DNA from: Micractinium sp. NFX-FRZ
Lineage: Eukaryota; Chlorophyta; Trebouxiophyceae; Chlorellales; Chlorellaceae
Direction: 5' to 3'
Length of the DNA stretch: 64,000 bases
NCBI GenBank assembly: GCA_029339195.1
Contig: JAPTJF010000002.1
Coordinates: 477,341 to 541,340 of the forward strand
Part shown: positions 11,901 to 24,642 of the stretch, in pieces
Layout: each line of letters opens with the position of its first letter
How positions within the stretch are numbered: the first letter of the stretch is position 1
Translations under genes and position numbers: made by a program
The notes under the pieces: generated by a model
The model's input: the letters and a program-made list of their open reading frames with translations, nothing else
Told to the model about the DNA's origin: nothing
Database searches by the model: none

Positions 11901-14900
11901 GACCTGGAGCAGCGTGGGATGCGTCCACGTGCTGCATCCCGCTCTCGCCGCGCACCCCAAACAGGGTGAGGCGCAGGCCGTCAGGTGGTGGCGGCGTGCC
12001 CTCCACGCCCTCCACCGCCAGCTCAGCGCGGTACCGCACCGGCAGGCTGCTGGGATCGGTGGTGTACCCGCGCAGCTGCAGCGCGCGTGACATGGCGCCA
12101 GCTGGCACCCAACGTGCGCAGGGGAAGAAGTAGGTGGTGCCAGAAGAGGTGTCCACCACCTCCACACGCTCCAGGTGCCACTCCCGCCGCCCGTCGTGAC
12201 CCACGCGCAGCTCCGACAGAGCGCCCAGATTGGGCAGGCGGAACGTGAAGGCATCAGCCTGCGGGGCGGCCGAGGTAGCAAGAGAGGCGGGGCGCTGAAC
12301 ACAAGGTCCAGCAAGAGCCAGCGGTTTCTGGCAAGGCAGAGAGCGTGCACACGAGCATAGCAGCAGGGATTTGGATGGCATGTGTGGCTACAAGTCTAAA
12401 GGTCAGCTATGAACGGACTCAGTAGTGTTCCTGCCCATCCTACGCGGACGCTGCCCTACCTGGCCGGGCCGGAAGCTGCCACCCTTGTTGCGCAGCGTGA
12501 GGACGCCACTGGGCCGCTTGTCGCCCTGCAGGTCCAGGCACACGTTGCCGCTGGTGCCGCACCCAACGATACTCGAGGTGTACACCATCACCTGTGGGAG
12601 GGGCACAGCAGGGACACCACGTGGGTCAACCAGCACAGAGCGGCGGACGAGCACCTGCCAGCATCTGTTCCTCTTGTGCCAAACCGAGCGGCAGCACTTT
12701 GGCTGCTTTTCAGAGTTGAGCATGACCTCAGCGGGTGACAACCGCTTCCCACCCTGGCAAAGCCTGGAAATGTGACTTCCTTCTTCCCTGGGTCGCCTCC
12801 AGCTTGCCGGCCTGCTACCCGCCACTGGTGCCTCCTGCCCTCTCCCTCCCCCTCACCTGGTACTCCACCTCCTCCTCCCGTGGGTTGCGCATAGTAGCCG
12901 CCAGCTCAGCACGGTACCCGCAGCGCGCATCCAGCCACTTGCGGCACACAAAGTAGGCGGGGCGCGGGGAGCCCACCCCCTGGGTCGCCACCTCCACCGT
13001 GTCCAGGTGCCAGCTGGCGTCGTCGCTGCCTGACGGCACGGTGTCCCCTGCAGGCAGCGCACATGCGAGCGAACGAAAATTGCCGACAGTTCAGCACTCC
13101 AGCAGCCTCAGAATGACCTCAAAACGTGCCACGGCTGCAATCTGCATATGCCGCATGCCAGCCAGCTTCTCCACAGTACACACCCTCCTGCCCGCAGTAT
13201 GCCAGCCCCCTTCGCCCAGCCCCACAAAGCCCTACATCCAGCTCACGTGGTGCCGCAGCAGGCCCCTCCACGTCCACCCAGATGTTCAGCTGCTGCAGCT
13301 CCCCCACATCCGGCGCCTCCAGCTTGAACACATCGCTGGCCCCCGCTGCAAAGCAGGTGGCGCTGTCCTGCCGGTCCAGCGCAATGGCCCCAGTGCTGCC
13401 CCGGCTGCCCAGCAGCTCCACCCACACGGGGCGGCAGGTGCCCGCGTGCGCCGGCTCGCCGCTGGTGTGCACGCTCACGCGGTATGTGGCCTGCCGCTTG
13501 GCGGATGCAGGCGTGCAGGGCAGGGAGGCAGCGGCTGCTGCCGCCCGCTCAGCCTCCTCCAGACGCTCCTGCACGAAAGTTAGCAGAAACATGCGCTGAC
13601 ATGTAGGAGGGGTACAGCCCCTGTGCACAGCCTCTTGAGCGCTATATGCACACAGCAAGGACGTGCCTCACTTCACGCTGCCTGGCCCGTGGCTCCATTT
13701 CTCTGCTCGTACCGCCTGCCTGTGCGCCCATCCACCCTGCCTCACCTTGGCCCTGAGCCGCTCTGCAGCCAGGTCACGGCTCAGCTTGTCGCACTCGGCT
13801 GCGTACTCCGCCTCTGCATGCTTCACCTCCTGCAGCTCAGCCGCCTTGGCCGCCACCTCAGCCCGCAGCCGTCTCAGCTCGCTGTCAGCCTCGCTCACGC
13901 TGCAGGACAGAGGCGGCAGAATAGCGGCAGAAAAAGATGAAACGTCGGCAGGGTAGGGACATGGTGCGCTGCGTTCAGGGCAGCATGCCGCAGCCAACCT
14001 GGCCCCAAGACAACACAACTTAGTAGCAGCTGACCCTTGCATCACGTACACAAAAACGCCTCCACCGCACAGCACCTGGCATTCTTGTCCTGCAGGTGGC
14101 GCTCGTGCTGGCTGCGCAGCTCCTCCAGCGCCTCCTTGGCCCGCTGCGCCTCCGCCTCGCACTTACGTGCGCGTGCCGCCGCTGCTGCCGACGCCTCCTG
14201 CGCCTCTGCCAGCTCATCATGCAGCGTGTGCACCTGCGTTGCCAGCTGGGCTGCACGGGAGGCATCCGCCCCAGCCCGCTGCCTGCCAGCCTCCTGCTCC
14301 GCCTGCAGGCTGGCGGCACGCTCCTCAGCCTGCGCCAGCGCCACACGCAGCGCTTCCACTTGTGCCTCAGCAGCTGCTGCCCCCGATTGGGCCGTTGACA
14401 GCGTCTTCTTCAGCTGCGCGGCTTCCGCCTCCAGCCCGCCCAGCTGTGCCTCCAGCTGCGCCTGCTGCCCACGGCTGGCCTGCTCAGCGCTGCTGACTGC
14501 GGCCTGTGCTGCCGCCAGCTCCGCCTGTGCATCTGCCAGTTGCTTCTTGGCAGCCTCTGCCTGGTGCTGCAGGCGGGCCACCTCGCGCTGCGCCTCTCGT
14601 GGGTTGATGCGGCTGCCCAGTAGGCTGCGCTCTGCAGCGCCCTTGGCGCTGCCCAGCCAGCCGGAGCAGGGGAAGAACACAGTCTCGCCTGCATTGTGAA
14701 GGTCAGGCAGCGGCATCTGAGTAGATGCCTGTGCGGAGCCAAACAATGCCTCACTCTCTGGCACTTGCACCTGCTGCACCTGCAGCATGGCATACCCCTG
14801 CCTGCCCTACCCTGCCTCAACTCGATTCAAACACTTTGTGCCTCCCCATCTATGAGGGTGATCGCCCACCCACCTGTGCTCTCATCGGTCACCTCCACCT

Positions 14901-17364
14901 GCTCCAGCAGCCAGGACACCTGCTTGCTGGGGCTGCTCACCCCCAGCGTCAGCTTCTCCAGGGCGCCCACGCAGGGCAGTTGGACCCTGCAACATGCCAA
15001 GGAGCGAGAACCGCGAGCATTCAGACTTGCTTGAGGCTAACTTAAGGAAACAGCGCACCGCAGCTGCATGCAGATGGGCACAAGCAGGAGCACGCAGGCT
15101 TTGTGACTATGCAAGCTCTTCCCCACCCCGCACCTGAACACGTCCTCTTGTCCCCGCTCAAAGTCGCCCGCTTGCGACGGCAGCTTCACACGCTGGCTGC
15201 TGCCGCGACCGCCGTGCAGGACGAGGAAGACGGCTGCAGAGGCCGAACCGCCATCGGTATCTGCATCGGCAGAAGTCAGCCCCGCGCCCTCCTCGTTGCT
15301 GGTGCACACCGCCACTGTGTACCACGTCGGCTGCACCACTCGCTCCGCGGCCACAGGCTGCGGCTCCTCCACAGCGGGAGCAGGTGGTGGGGCTGCTACT
15401 GGTGCGGGCGGCGCTGACGGGGCCTCGGCTGCTGCCTGAGTCCCAGTGCTGGTCAGCTCCCGCATCACCCGCCTGCAGAGAAGAGGCAGCGCAGCGCGTT
15501 GCACCCTACGTCACCACCTGGCCGCCAACTCTTGGTCAGAAAGCTTGCACACCAACCTGCAAGCATGCCTTGTACATAGCACCCACACCCCGCAAACCTT
15601 CTCATGCACCTACCCACCACCCACCCTCTCACCCGTCGTCTTGGTGCACCGCCAGCCAGCGGGCGCAGGGGAACACGGTCCAGCGGGTGTCATCCTGGCG
15701 CCGTACCCGCACCTCCTCCAGGAACCAGGAGGGGTGGGGGCCTGCGTTGCTGTGGTACACACGCACCTGCATGGGTGGCATGTTCAGCGCAGCAGGGCAA
15801 GTTGATCAGGCATGAGCGCTTTGAAGATGAGCGCCCAGCTCACACACAGGGATGCGGTGTGATGAGCAGCTGTTGCCCTGGCCTGTTGATCTCATCTGGC
15901 ACCAGCGCATTAGCCAAAGCGTCCGGCCTGTTCCTCCCCATGCACCCACCCCACCTACCTTGAGCAGCTCCCCCAGCGACTGGCAGTGCAGCTTGAAGGC
16001 GTCGGTGGCGCCAGATGCGAAGGCTGCACGCGCCGCACCCTCGCGGTACATCAGGCGGTGCTCCCCCGAGTTGCCCAGCAAGCCGCAGAGCTCCAAGTAT
16101 ACCCGTGAGGTGGTGCCCGCGTCAGGCTGCGCCCCTGTCACCACCTCAATGTCATAGCACGCCACCTGAGCCGGGTGGGTGGGTTCGAGTTGGGAGACGC
16201 GCGGTGAGATGCCCGTGCCGGTTGCTAATCGTGACCGGCATCTAGCTGCTGCAGTTGGATTCTGAGCACCTGCAGACAAGCAAGCAGGCAGGCGCCCTCC
16301 AACCTCATCACAGCTCCCTCTCCAGCCCCGCCAGCCCCCGCACCTGCACGTCCACCGGCTGAACAGTGGCGGCAGCCGTGGCAGCGACCTGCCATGCCGC
16401 CATCGACTCGCGCAGCCGCTGCTGCTCTGCCTCAGCCAGCGAGCGGCGCAGCAGCTCGCTCTCCCTGCGAAACCGCGCCTCCTTCAACGCCAGCGCCTCC
16501 TCGCCTGTGGGGGAGTGCGTGCCGCGTGCTGTGTGCTTCACACTCTGTACCCATGCTGCTGATATGGCATCGACCCAGGCACGCGCCTCTGCCGGCGAGG
16601 GCGCTGAAAAGAAGAGAGTGTGGCTGCCGCAGGCCACACTGAACACGCAGCCCGCTTTCTTGGGGCTGAACTGCGGGTGGGAGCGGTCCACCTGCATGGG
16701 ATGCGAGGGCAGCAAAAGGGAGGGTTGGCTGGCAGCACGGGTTCCAACCGTACCGCGCAGCGCGATGGGTTCAGCTGCACATGGGCGCCGAAGATGTTCA
16801 GAACGGCTGCATTTGCGTTTGGGGAGCCATACCATGCAGTAAAGGCAGTCAAAGCAGCGGCTGCTACCCATCTCTCGCCCGACCCTGCCCACGTGCCTGC
16901 CGGTCTTCCACCACTGTCACGCCCAGCTTGGGCCCGTACCCGCGCGGCAGCGCGCGCACAGGGATGCGGTCCAGAGGCAGGTAGCGCACACCCTCCACAT
17001 CCGGGTCAGGTGTATAGCACAGCCGGTCGGCGGTGAGATACACAAACCGTGAGCGCCACTGGCGGGCGGGGCCGTCGCCGTAGGCCTTGAGCAGCCACCC
17101 GCTGTGCCGCACCGCCGGGCCCAGTTGTCGGAAAGCGCGGCGGTCCACCAGCTCCACTTCCCAGCCCTCTAACGGGCTGTCCCAGGCGTCAGGGCCGTCC
17201 GGCTCGCCCAGCCGCGACTCCGACGCCACTCTGCTGCCGCACGCTGCCCACCAAGCCTGCGCTTCTTCAGCGGCCCGCTTGGTGGGCGAACGCAGCGTAG
17301 GCGAAGTCCCGGCCGCCAGCAAGGAGGTGTGATCCCAGCGCTCGCGCTCCAAAATGGAGTCCAT
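8945..17364 (-). CDS. Multidomain PH - coiled coil - seven PLAT/LH2 domain protein
   Basis: Nineteen exons close in phase to 1674 residues: 17364-16897, 16691-16344, 16165-15959, 15766-15633, 15472-15134, 14986-14874, 14688-14076, 13899-13746, 13568-13247, 13047-12857, 12591-12460, 12258-11820, 11656-11511, 11209-11101, 10923-10879, 10733-10672, 10519-10076, 9886-9654, 9470-8945. A PH domain (about residues 90-220: HSGWLLKAYG, WRSRFVYLTADRLCYTP, closing EARAWVDAISAAW) precedes a helical linker. Seven PLAT domains follow. Each is marked by a W/L-rich strand and a Cys-x2-Trp ending, for example SWFLEEVRV/FPCARWLA, SWLLEQVEV/FPCSGWLG, SWHLDTVEV/FVCRKWLD, EWHLERVEV/FPCARWVP, FHCSEWLRS, NWHLAWVKV/FKCNRWVDK and SWHLALLVV/FSCYNWIDK. 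A long coiled coil (residues about 555-795) separates PLAT 2 and 3, and the tail is Gln-rich. Tandem PLAT arrays (LOXHD1 type) bind membranes or membrane proteins and PH binds phosphoinositides, so a membrane scaffold is inferred. Intron 1 needs a GC donor (CAG|GCACGT). Confidence 0.85.
9061..9204. repeat. CTG/CAG triplet tracts encoding glutamine runs
   Basis: Clusters of CTG on the plus strand (main tract 9061-9080, second near 9172-9195) encode short Gln runs in the C-terminal tail of the PLAT protein. They are coding microsatellites and likely length-variable. Confidence 0.7.
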
Positions 17365-17432
17365 TCGGCTCTAACTGCAGGCGGTTCGACAACGGTTCAG
17401 GCCGGAGGGCGCATAATTAGAGCGCAGTGATC

Positions 17433-17437
17433 TTACA
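17433..17437 (-). terminator. Candidate TGTAA polyadenylation element, UTP12 gene
   Basis: TGTAA on the minus strand about 190 nt after the preferred stop of the UTP12-like gene. A second TGTAA lies at 17581-17585. If the gene continues by splicing to a later stop, this site would be coding, so its use favours the earlier stop. Confidence 0.4.
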
Positions 17438-17622
17438 AAAGTTCAAACCGGCGCCCAATTGCGCGCAGGGGGAGGACGCCAGGGGCGCCGCTGCTGCCGC
17501 CAGCTCAGCATGAGAGCCGGCGCCCACTCCTTTGGGTGCGGGGTGCTTTGAAGAAGATGCCCTGAGAATACAGCAGGGAGTTACAGATGGGTGGTTCAAA
17601 ATAACATGTGATATATCGGGCC

Positions 17623-20600
17623 TCACCGCGCCGCGGCCTTGCGCTTGAGCGGCAGCACAGCGGCGGCCACAGCCAGTGCCTCTGTTGCGGGCACCTGCCC
17701 CTGCCGCTCGCGCACGCTGCGCTGCAGGTGGCTCATGGCCGCCAGATTGAAACCCATCACGTCCTTCAACTCCTGCACCCGCTGGTTCAGCAGGCGCTGC
17801 AGGTCCAGCAGCAGCGGCCGCGCGTTGGGCGTGCCCATCAGCTGCTGCATGTGCAGCCGCAGCAGCAGTGTGGCCACGCGGCACAGCAGCTCCACCTGCG
17901 GGAGCAGGGCACGGGAGAGAAGTGTGGCTCAGCATACCGCTACCGGTTTGGTAAATAATCGTTGAAGGCTGTTGGTGCAGCGGCGGCGGCCAACTGTCGC
18001 TTCAAGCTGCCAGTGCGCCAGTCATTTGCGCCCAGCAGTGGCCATTTCGCCACACACACTTCCCCACCTCCCCCCACATCCCATCATCCTGCCCGGTCGC
18101 ACCTGCGACCCCTGCCGCAGCCAGGCCACCAGGTAGCGGATGAGGCGCAGCGCATCCGTGAAGGGCAGCAGCAGCAGCGCCTGCTCCAGCTCAGCGCTGC
18201 GCACGCGCGCCACCGAGCGCAGCACATACGTGCTGGGGCTCTGCCCCAGCAGCAGCGGGTTGGCCGACGGCGGCTTGGCCTTGGGGTTGCGCGCCTTGTC
18301 CTGCAAGGGCAGGCACGGCGAAGAAGAAACACGCTGGTGGGTGCTCGGGCAACAGCTTCCGCTGACCCCGCCGTAACTGCGCGCTGCTGCACTCAACCGC
18401 CAATTCTCCCCACCCACCAGCTACGCGCTTTCATGCCCCCCGCCCCCTAGCACTTCAACTGCAGTCCCTGAAGCTCCTGAATCATTCTGCAAGTTAGAAC
18501 ATCAAACAACCGCCCTCACCTCCTCATACTCCTTCATGCGCTCGTCCTCGTCAGCAGCCAGGTCCAGCGCCTCGATGATGTTGTCCGCAGCAGACACCGT
18601 CTCCAGAGTCTTGCGCCCCGCAGCACCCACAGCGCCCTCGTCGCCGGGCGCCTCCTGGCCCAGCGGCGCGCGGTCCGCGGCCTGCAGGGATAGGGACGGA
18701 GGAGTGAGGGAGAGAGTGCTCTGGGCGGCGGGTGCCGGGTGGCAGGGGCAAGCCTGTTGAGCCCACGCTGCCCAGCCACCAACCACCGGCAGCAGCGCCT
18801 GTGCTCCCAAACGCACAAACCAGTGCAGTCTCGCTGCCCTTGGCGCCCGCACCAAGCTCATACGCCCCCCTCTGCCCCACGTCCACTCCCCACCTCCATG
18901 AACAACCTTCTCACCCACCCACCCTCCCCACCCACCTCCAGGTCACCCTCAAACAAGCTCTCCAGCCGCCGCTCCTTCTCCTCCTCCACAAAAAACGGCT
19001 CCTCGGTGCGCTCCCACCGCCGCAGGCTGCGGTCGTGCGCCCCGCTCACCACCAGATCACCCAGGCTGCCCACTGCCAGGCACCACACCTGGAAGAGCGG
19101 GGGGAGAGGGCAGCAGGGGAAGGGGTGCATGCAGCAGGCAGGGTGAGGCAAGGCGAGGCGCGCCTGGGCAGGCCGGCAGCGTGAGTACTGCTCCAGCTGC
19201 TGGTGACAACAGAGGGATGAGCTGAAGCTCGCCGAAAGCAGCGGCCAGGGACGCGAATAAACACACATGCTGGCGTCGACCCACGCACGCATGCTGCCTT
19301 CCTGCGCTGCCCTGCCTCGTCTCCCCCGCCCTCTCATGTCCCGTTCCCCACCACGTCATATTCTGCTAAAACCTACCTCAGCGTGGTGCCCCTCCAGCGT
19401 GAGCAGGTGCTCAAACTTGTCCACATCCCAGTACTTGATCAGCCGGTCCTTGCCTGCAGGGGTTGGAGTTGGCGGGAGGGAAATGGAGGTTTCAGAGGGA
19501 AGAGAGGGGGAGGGTAAGTCCCAGTGCTCGACCAGCCTATCCCTTGCCTGCAATAGGAAGGTGCGGTTTGGGAGCAAAAGGGACATACAAATGCAGCGGA
19601 GGGCACGTGTTAAGGCAGAGTTGATGCCGGGCAGGGCAGGGACCCCGCTGGCATACCTGCTGCGGAAAGGTAATGCGCGTTGGGCAGCAGAGGCCAAAAC
19701 CACACCTCTCCCCTTCACAAAAAACCCTCCCTTTATCAATCTGCTGCATCACACCCCTTGCTTACCGGCGGTGAAGACGTAGTGTGTGTTGGGCACAAAG
19801 GCCACGGCCATGACCGAGTCGGCGTGCGCAAACAGGGAGCGGTGGCAGTCCCCAAAGTCGAGGCCCCACACCTTGATGTTCTTGTCAGCGCTGCCCGTCA
19901 CAAGCAATGTGGAGTCTGCGGGGGGGTGTGCGTAGTGTGTGGGGGGGGCAGGCGGGAGGAAAGGGTGCGTGAGAGGGGGCGGCAAAGCGTCGCCAGCGTC
20001 GCCAGCAGCGTGTGTAGCAAAGGGGAGGAGCAGGGCAGTGGGGGTGGTGGAGAGCAGCCGTGAGATGGCGACAGCATGAAGGGCAGCAGCGGTGATGTGG
20101 CGCCACCCCACCAGTGAACCCTGGCGGCATGACTGCCCACCCCCATACCCAGCCCTTCACACTGTCTCTACCATGCCTCTACAATACCACCACCACCACA
20201 CGCACCTGAGGAGATGTCCATTGACAGCACGGGCAGCTTGTGTCCGTAGAGTGAGAGGAAGAACTTGAGGGAGTCGACAAAGAAGACGCGCACGGTGGAG
20301 TCGAGCAGCGAGGCGGCCAGCAGCTTGCCGTTGGGGCTCACGCGCACGCACAGCACGTCGTCGGTCATCTTGAGCGTGCTGCACAGATCGTGGTAAGGTT
20401 GGGCGGGGCATGCCTTGTGAGCAGAGCGGGCAGGGCGGGTTGGAGGGAGGCAACACCAGGAATGGAGTACGCTGCGGGGGTGGAAGATGGTATGAAACGG
20501 CGGGCACGGAGGCAGGAGGTGCTGATTTGTCCCCCAATGAAGCAGCGTGAGCGCGGGCCAGCTGCCGCAACCTCCTCCTGCCCGGCCACGCGTCTTCGGC

Positions 20601-23600
20601 GGGCACGGAGGCAGGAGGTGCTGATTTGTCCCCCAATGGGGCAGCGTGAGCGCGGGCCAGCTGCCGCAACCTCCTCCTGCCCGGCCACGCGTCTTCCTTG
20701 TTGCCGCCTCCGGCGCCCCGCCCTGCACGAGGGGCACCTTGGCACTGCGCCCCCTCGTCTCCCCAGCCCGCGCCCCTCACCCACCCACTCACCGTGTGTG
20801 GCTGATGCTCAGCTGCTTGGCCCCCGTCTCCGGGTCTGCCGCCACCCCCCACTCCCAGAACTTGATGTCGTGGTCGGCGCTGCCGCTGATGAAGCCGCTG
20901 GAGTCGGGCAACGCGGCCAGCGACCAGACGGGGCCGGTGTGCGCGCTGCGGCAGGGCAGGGCGCAGCGTGGCGCAGCAGAGGGAGGGGCGGCGGCATCTG
21001 TGGGTGGCGTGGTGTGAAGTGGAGTGCATGGGCTGGCTGCAAAGCACAAGCTTGAAACTCGCCACCGCCTTCCCAGCTGGCTGGCCGGCAGCCTGCGTGT
21101 CGTAGGCCTGCCCAGCCCGCAAGTATTGCTTCCCCCCATGCGCATCACCACATGAACATGCATGCGACAAACACCTGCTGCTCCATGTCGTCGTTAAGCC
21201 GCCCCTTGCACCCAGCACCAGCGCTACTCCCCTGCCCTGGGCCCCACCTGACTGATGCGATGCGTGACGAGGTGCCCACATCAAAGATCTCAATCGTCCC
21301 CTCCTTGGTGCCCACCACAGCGTGGCGGTTGCCAGGCGCAAACAGCGCGCTCAGCCCGTAGCCGCTCTCCATCGTGCGCAGGCAGGCACCCGACCGAGGG
21401 TTCCAGATCTGGAGGGGGTGGGTGCCCAGGGAAGGGAGGGAGGAGAATGGGCGGGATGGGATGCATGGGAGGGCATGGCAGGGGGAAAGCAACACATGGC
21501 TGACTTCGAGCTGTTTGCCAACGCTCGTGCGGCCCACGCCACCTCATTTTCCTCTCTTTGCCAAAAGCGGGGCGTGCTCCTGACCCCGCCCCACTGCACA
21601 TGATGCTGCTGGTGGCCGCTACACACCCTGCCCTGCAGCACAGCAGCAGCCACCCCCCTTGAGAGCGCACCTTGACGCTGTTGTTGGACGCCGAGAGGCA
21701 GAGGGAGTCATCCGACGACAGCGCCAGGGCACGGATGTCCGAGCGGTGCCCCCCTAGGTCAATTGTCTGCGCCTTCTCCGCGCTGCCGCTGGCCCCGCTG
21801 GCCGCCGCTGAGGCCGCCGCCGCTGCCGCCGCTGCTGCTGGGTCCTCCTGCTGCGCAGCTGCTGCCCCTTTCTCGCTCACATCCCACAGCTCAAGCGAGT
21901 TGTTTGTGAGGGAGAGGACGAGGGAGGCGACGAAGCCGCCGGCGCCGGCACGCCGACCCGCCGAAGACGCGGCGGGCGGGCAGACGGCGAAGGAGCGCGC
22001 CTTGTGCTTGCTGCGAATGGCCGCCAGCAGCTCCAGCTCATCGCCTGCCGTCAGGCTGTCGTCCTCCTGCGGGGCAGGCAAGTTGCAGGGGCCAGGGCAG
22101 GGGAAGCAGTAGCAGGCGTGGAGACAAGAGGGTGCGTGCCTACCAGTTCAGGTGCCGAGGCAGAGGGTGGCAGCTCAACATCCGCGGTGGGTCTGGCAAG
22201 CCTGGCGAAGCAGCTACATCAGCGGCGTGGGTCGGGCATCCGCCACAACCTGCCCACACCAGCCTTGCACCCCCAGGCAGGCTTGAATTTAGCGGCCCCT
22301 CACCTCGCCGCCGGCGCCTGCTGCCCCATCCTCCTCCCCCTCCCCTGCCTTTGCCTTCTTTTCCGCCTTCTCCCGCTTCCGCCGCCGCCGCCGCTTCATC
22401 TTTTTGGCCGCCTCTGCCGCTGACCGCACGCGGTACACCTCTGTCATCTTGCCGGCGCTCTGGCAGGTCAGCAGCAGCCCGCCGTGCGCGCCGGGCACCG
22501 CAGCGTAGCGCACAGTCTCAGCTCGATCGGGCGCCTGGCGCCGCACGCTGCCCATTGGCACCAGGAAGTCGGCGCCAGTGCTCGCGTGTGGCGGCGCGCC
22601 CTGCTGCTGCCGCCGCGCCTCCTCCTCATCCTCGCCGTCTTGCGTCCCCGCAGCTGCCGGCTGGTCGGCGCCCTGCTCCCCCTCGGCCCCACAGTTGATG
22701 GCATAGATGCGCAGCTCGGCATCCGCACAGCCGGTGGCCAGCCGCGTCTCCGAGGGGTCGATGTCCAGGCTCCACACCTCGCCCCTGCGGGGTGGAGAAG
22801 AAAACAGGGGGGCATGGGGGACAGGAGCATGGGTTAGGGAGGCAGGATTTAGGTGCCAGAAGGCGGCAGACAGAAGCCAGGGCGGGGCGGTACACGGTAC
22901 AGGGAGAGGCGGGCGGGATGGGCGCCCCTGGGCAGCAGGTGTTGATTAAGAAGCGGCAACTGCCGACACTGCTGGTACAACTGCAACGGCAGCATACATT
23001 GTCACAACCACGCAGTATGCAGGCAGGCCGGTGCTGCTGCAAGCATCCCGCTCGCCAAGCCCACTGCCCTGCCCCCAGCACACCTGTGCCCCACCACCGT
23101 CTGGCAGCAGTGCTGGGTGTCCAGGTCCCACACCTTGACGTGCTCGTCCTTGCTGGCACTGACAAGGCGCCGCCCGCCGGGGCCGCGCTCCACAAACGCC
23201 ACGTCTGTCACCTGCCCGCGGTGGCCCCGCAGGCGGTACAGCCCCGCCTCTCCTGCCACGTCCCACACCACCACATCGGTGTCCTTGGAGCCGGATGCCA
23301 GCAGGGCGCCGCTGCGGGAGAAGCGCAGGGCGGAGACCTCCTTGCGGTGACCGCTGAACATGGCGGTGCACTCCCCAGAGTCCAGGTCCCACAGGCGGAT
23401 CTGCAGCAGGCACAAGTTGTGGCAGGCATGAGAGGGGAAAGAGGGGGAGGCCAGGTGGCGGGCGGTGGTGGGAGGGACCCGGTGCTGCGTGGCGGGCAGC
23501 ACTGTTCAAAGCCGATCCGTGGCTGGCCTTTGACAAAGATGTGGGTGCAGACCAGACAAGGCGGGTGCACAAAAAGAGAAAGCGCAAGCTGCTGCCTGAC

Positions 23601-24044
23601 GAGTTGCTGCAGGCAGCGCCGCTCACCGTGCCGTCGGCATGCCCCACGGCAATTTGGTTGGCAGTGGGGGAGGCTGCAATCTGTGTCACCTCCCCTGCCA
23701 CCTTGCCCGACTCCGAGATAGGCGGCACAAAAGTCTTGACCTGTAGCGCCAGGCAGTGAGCGGTTTCAAAAGGCAGAGCGGCGGCGGCGGCGGCGGCACT
23801 GGCAGCAGTCCACCACCAAGCAGGATGGCTGCGGCATTTCTTGTGCGGCGCAACACAACTGCTCAGATTCCCTTATCGCCTTGTCGCTCACCAGGGCCGC
23901 CTGCTTCACGTTCCACACCGAAACATTCTCCAGGGCGCCGGTGAGCAGGTGCTTGCCGGCGCGGTCATAGCAGACGTTGCATTTCGAGCTGGCTATGACA
24001 CCCCACGAGCCGGTGAGCTCGTAGCGGAGGTAGGCCTTGACCAT
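17623..24044 (-). CDS. UTP12: UTP12/WDR3-like U3 snoRNP WD40 protein
   Basis: Small-subunit processome component acting in nucleolar 18S rRNA maturation. Fourteen exons (24044-23892, 23740-23627, 23400-23084, 22784-22304, 22066-21671, 21408-21248, 20945-20793, 20378-20206, 19915-19766, 19453-19377, 19088-18936, 18681-18520, 18300-18103, 17895-17623) give 986 residues; yeast and human orthologues are about 943. It starts [20 protein letters not shown] as in WDR3/Dip2. At least ten WD40 blades follow, for example [43 protein letters not shown] and [18 protein letters not shown]. The Utp12 C-terminal helical domain includes [20 protein letters not shown] and [21 protein letters not shown] Lys/Arg-rich insert near residues 320-350 could be a nuclear localisation signal. 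The stop overlaps a possible splice donor (see findings). Confidence 0.92.
20498..20695. repeat. 99-bp tandem duplication in a UTP12 intron
   Basis: Two adjacent copies (20498-20596 and 20597-20695) differ at two positions by eye. They lie inside the intron between exons 7 and 8 and do not touch splice sites. Confidence 0.9.
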
Positions 24045-24642
24045 TTGCTTCTGAGTGCTCAGTCACGCATGCTCCGAGCGCATCGGCCTGTCGACTGGCT
24101 CAGAGACGCCTTACAGTTATTTGATGTGCCGTGCCTTGGCGGGGTCCGCCCCCACAACGTCATGCATGCAGAAGCATGCAGGCGGCGCCATGTCATCATG
24201 CAGCGGTGGCGGCGGCGGCAGCGGCGGAGTCAAGAAGACCTGGACCCAGCATAAAGCACGTTGACTCATTGTTGATACCTTATTTGATAAACTGGAGGGC
24301 GGATGCAGTGAAACACAACACAACAGTTGTGAATGCAGCCAGCCAACAGTGCGGCTTACCGGGTAGGCGGCAGAGCAAGCAGGCATGGATTTGGAGTGGC
24401 CCTCCCTCCTGATTTGCTGTGTGCGTCGTGTTCAGTGACTTCCGTGGTTGAACTTTGGAGGGTACTGACGGAATGCCACGCAGTGGGAGCTGCCGCCACA
24501 ACAGTGAGTCTCTGCAGAGCCTCGCATCATCGCTCACCATCCGGCCGGCGGCGCGCACGCTGCGCCGCATCCTCAAGCTACCCTTCACGCGTTCTCGGCC
24601 CTCATTGCTGTAGAACTGCAAGCTGCAGCCGCAACGATCAGC
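24045..24642. promoter_or_regulatory. Divergent promoter region, UTP12 / Ala-rich gene
   Basis: A 598-bp gap between two start codons facing away from each other. It must contain both promoters. I recognise no specific TATA or operator sequence. Confidence 0.45.

Noticed and set aside
16692..16896. GT donor for PLAT gene intron 1 (C|GTGGGC, 4 nt after the GC site)
   Set aside because: It gives the wrong phase for the conserved end of the PH domain; the GC donor keeps the frame.
22792..23721. 309-residue plus-strand frame
   Set aside because: Covers UTP12 exons on the opposite strand, with no domain or splice logic.
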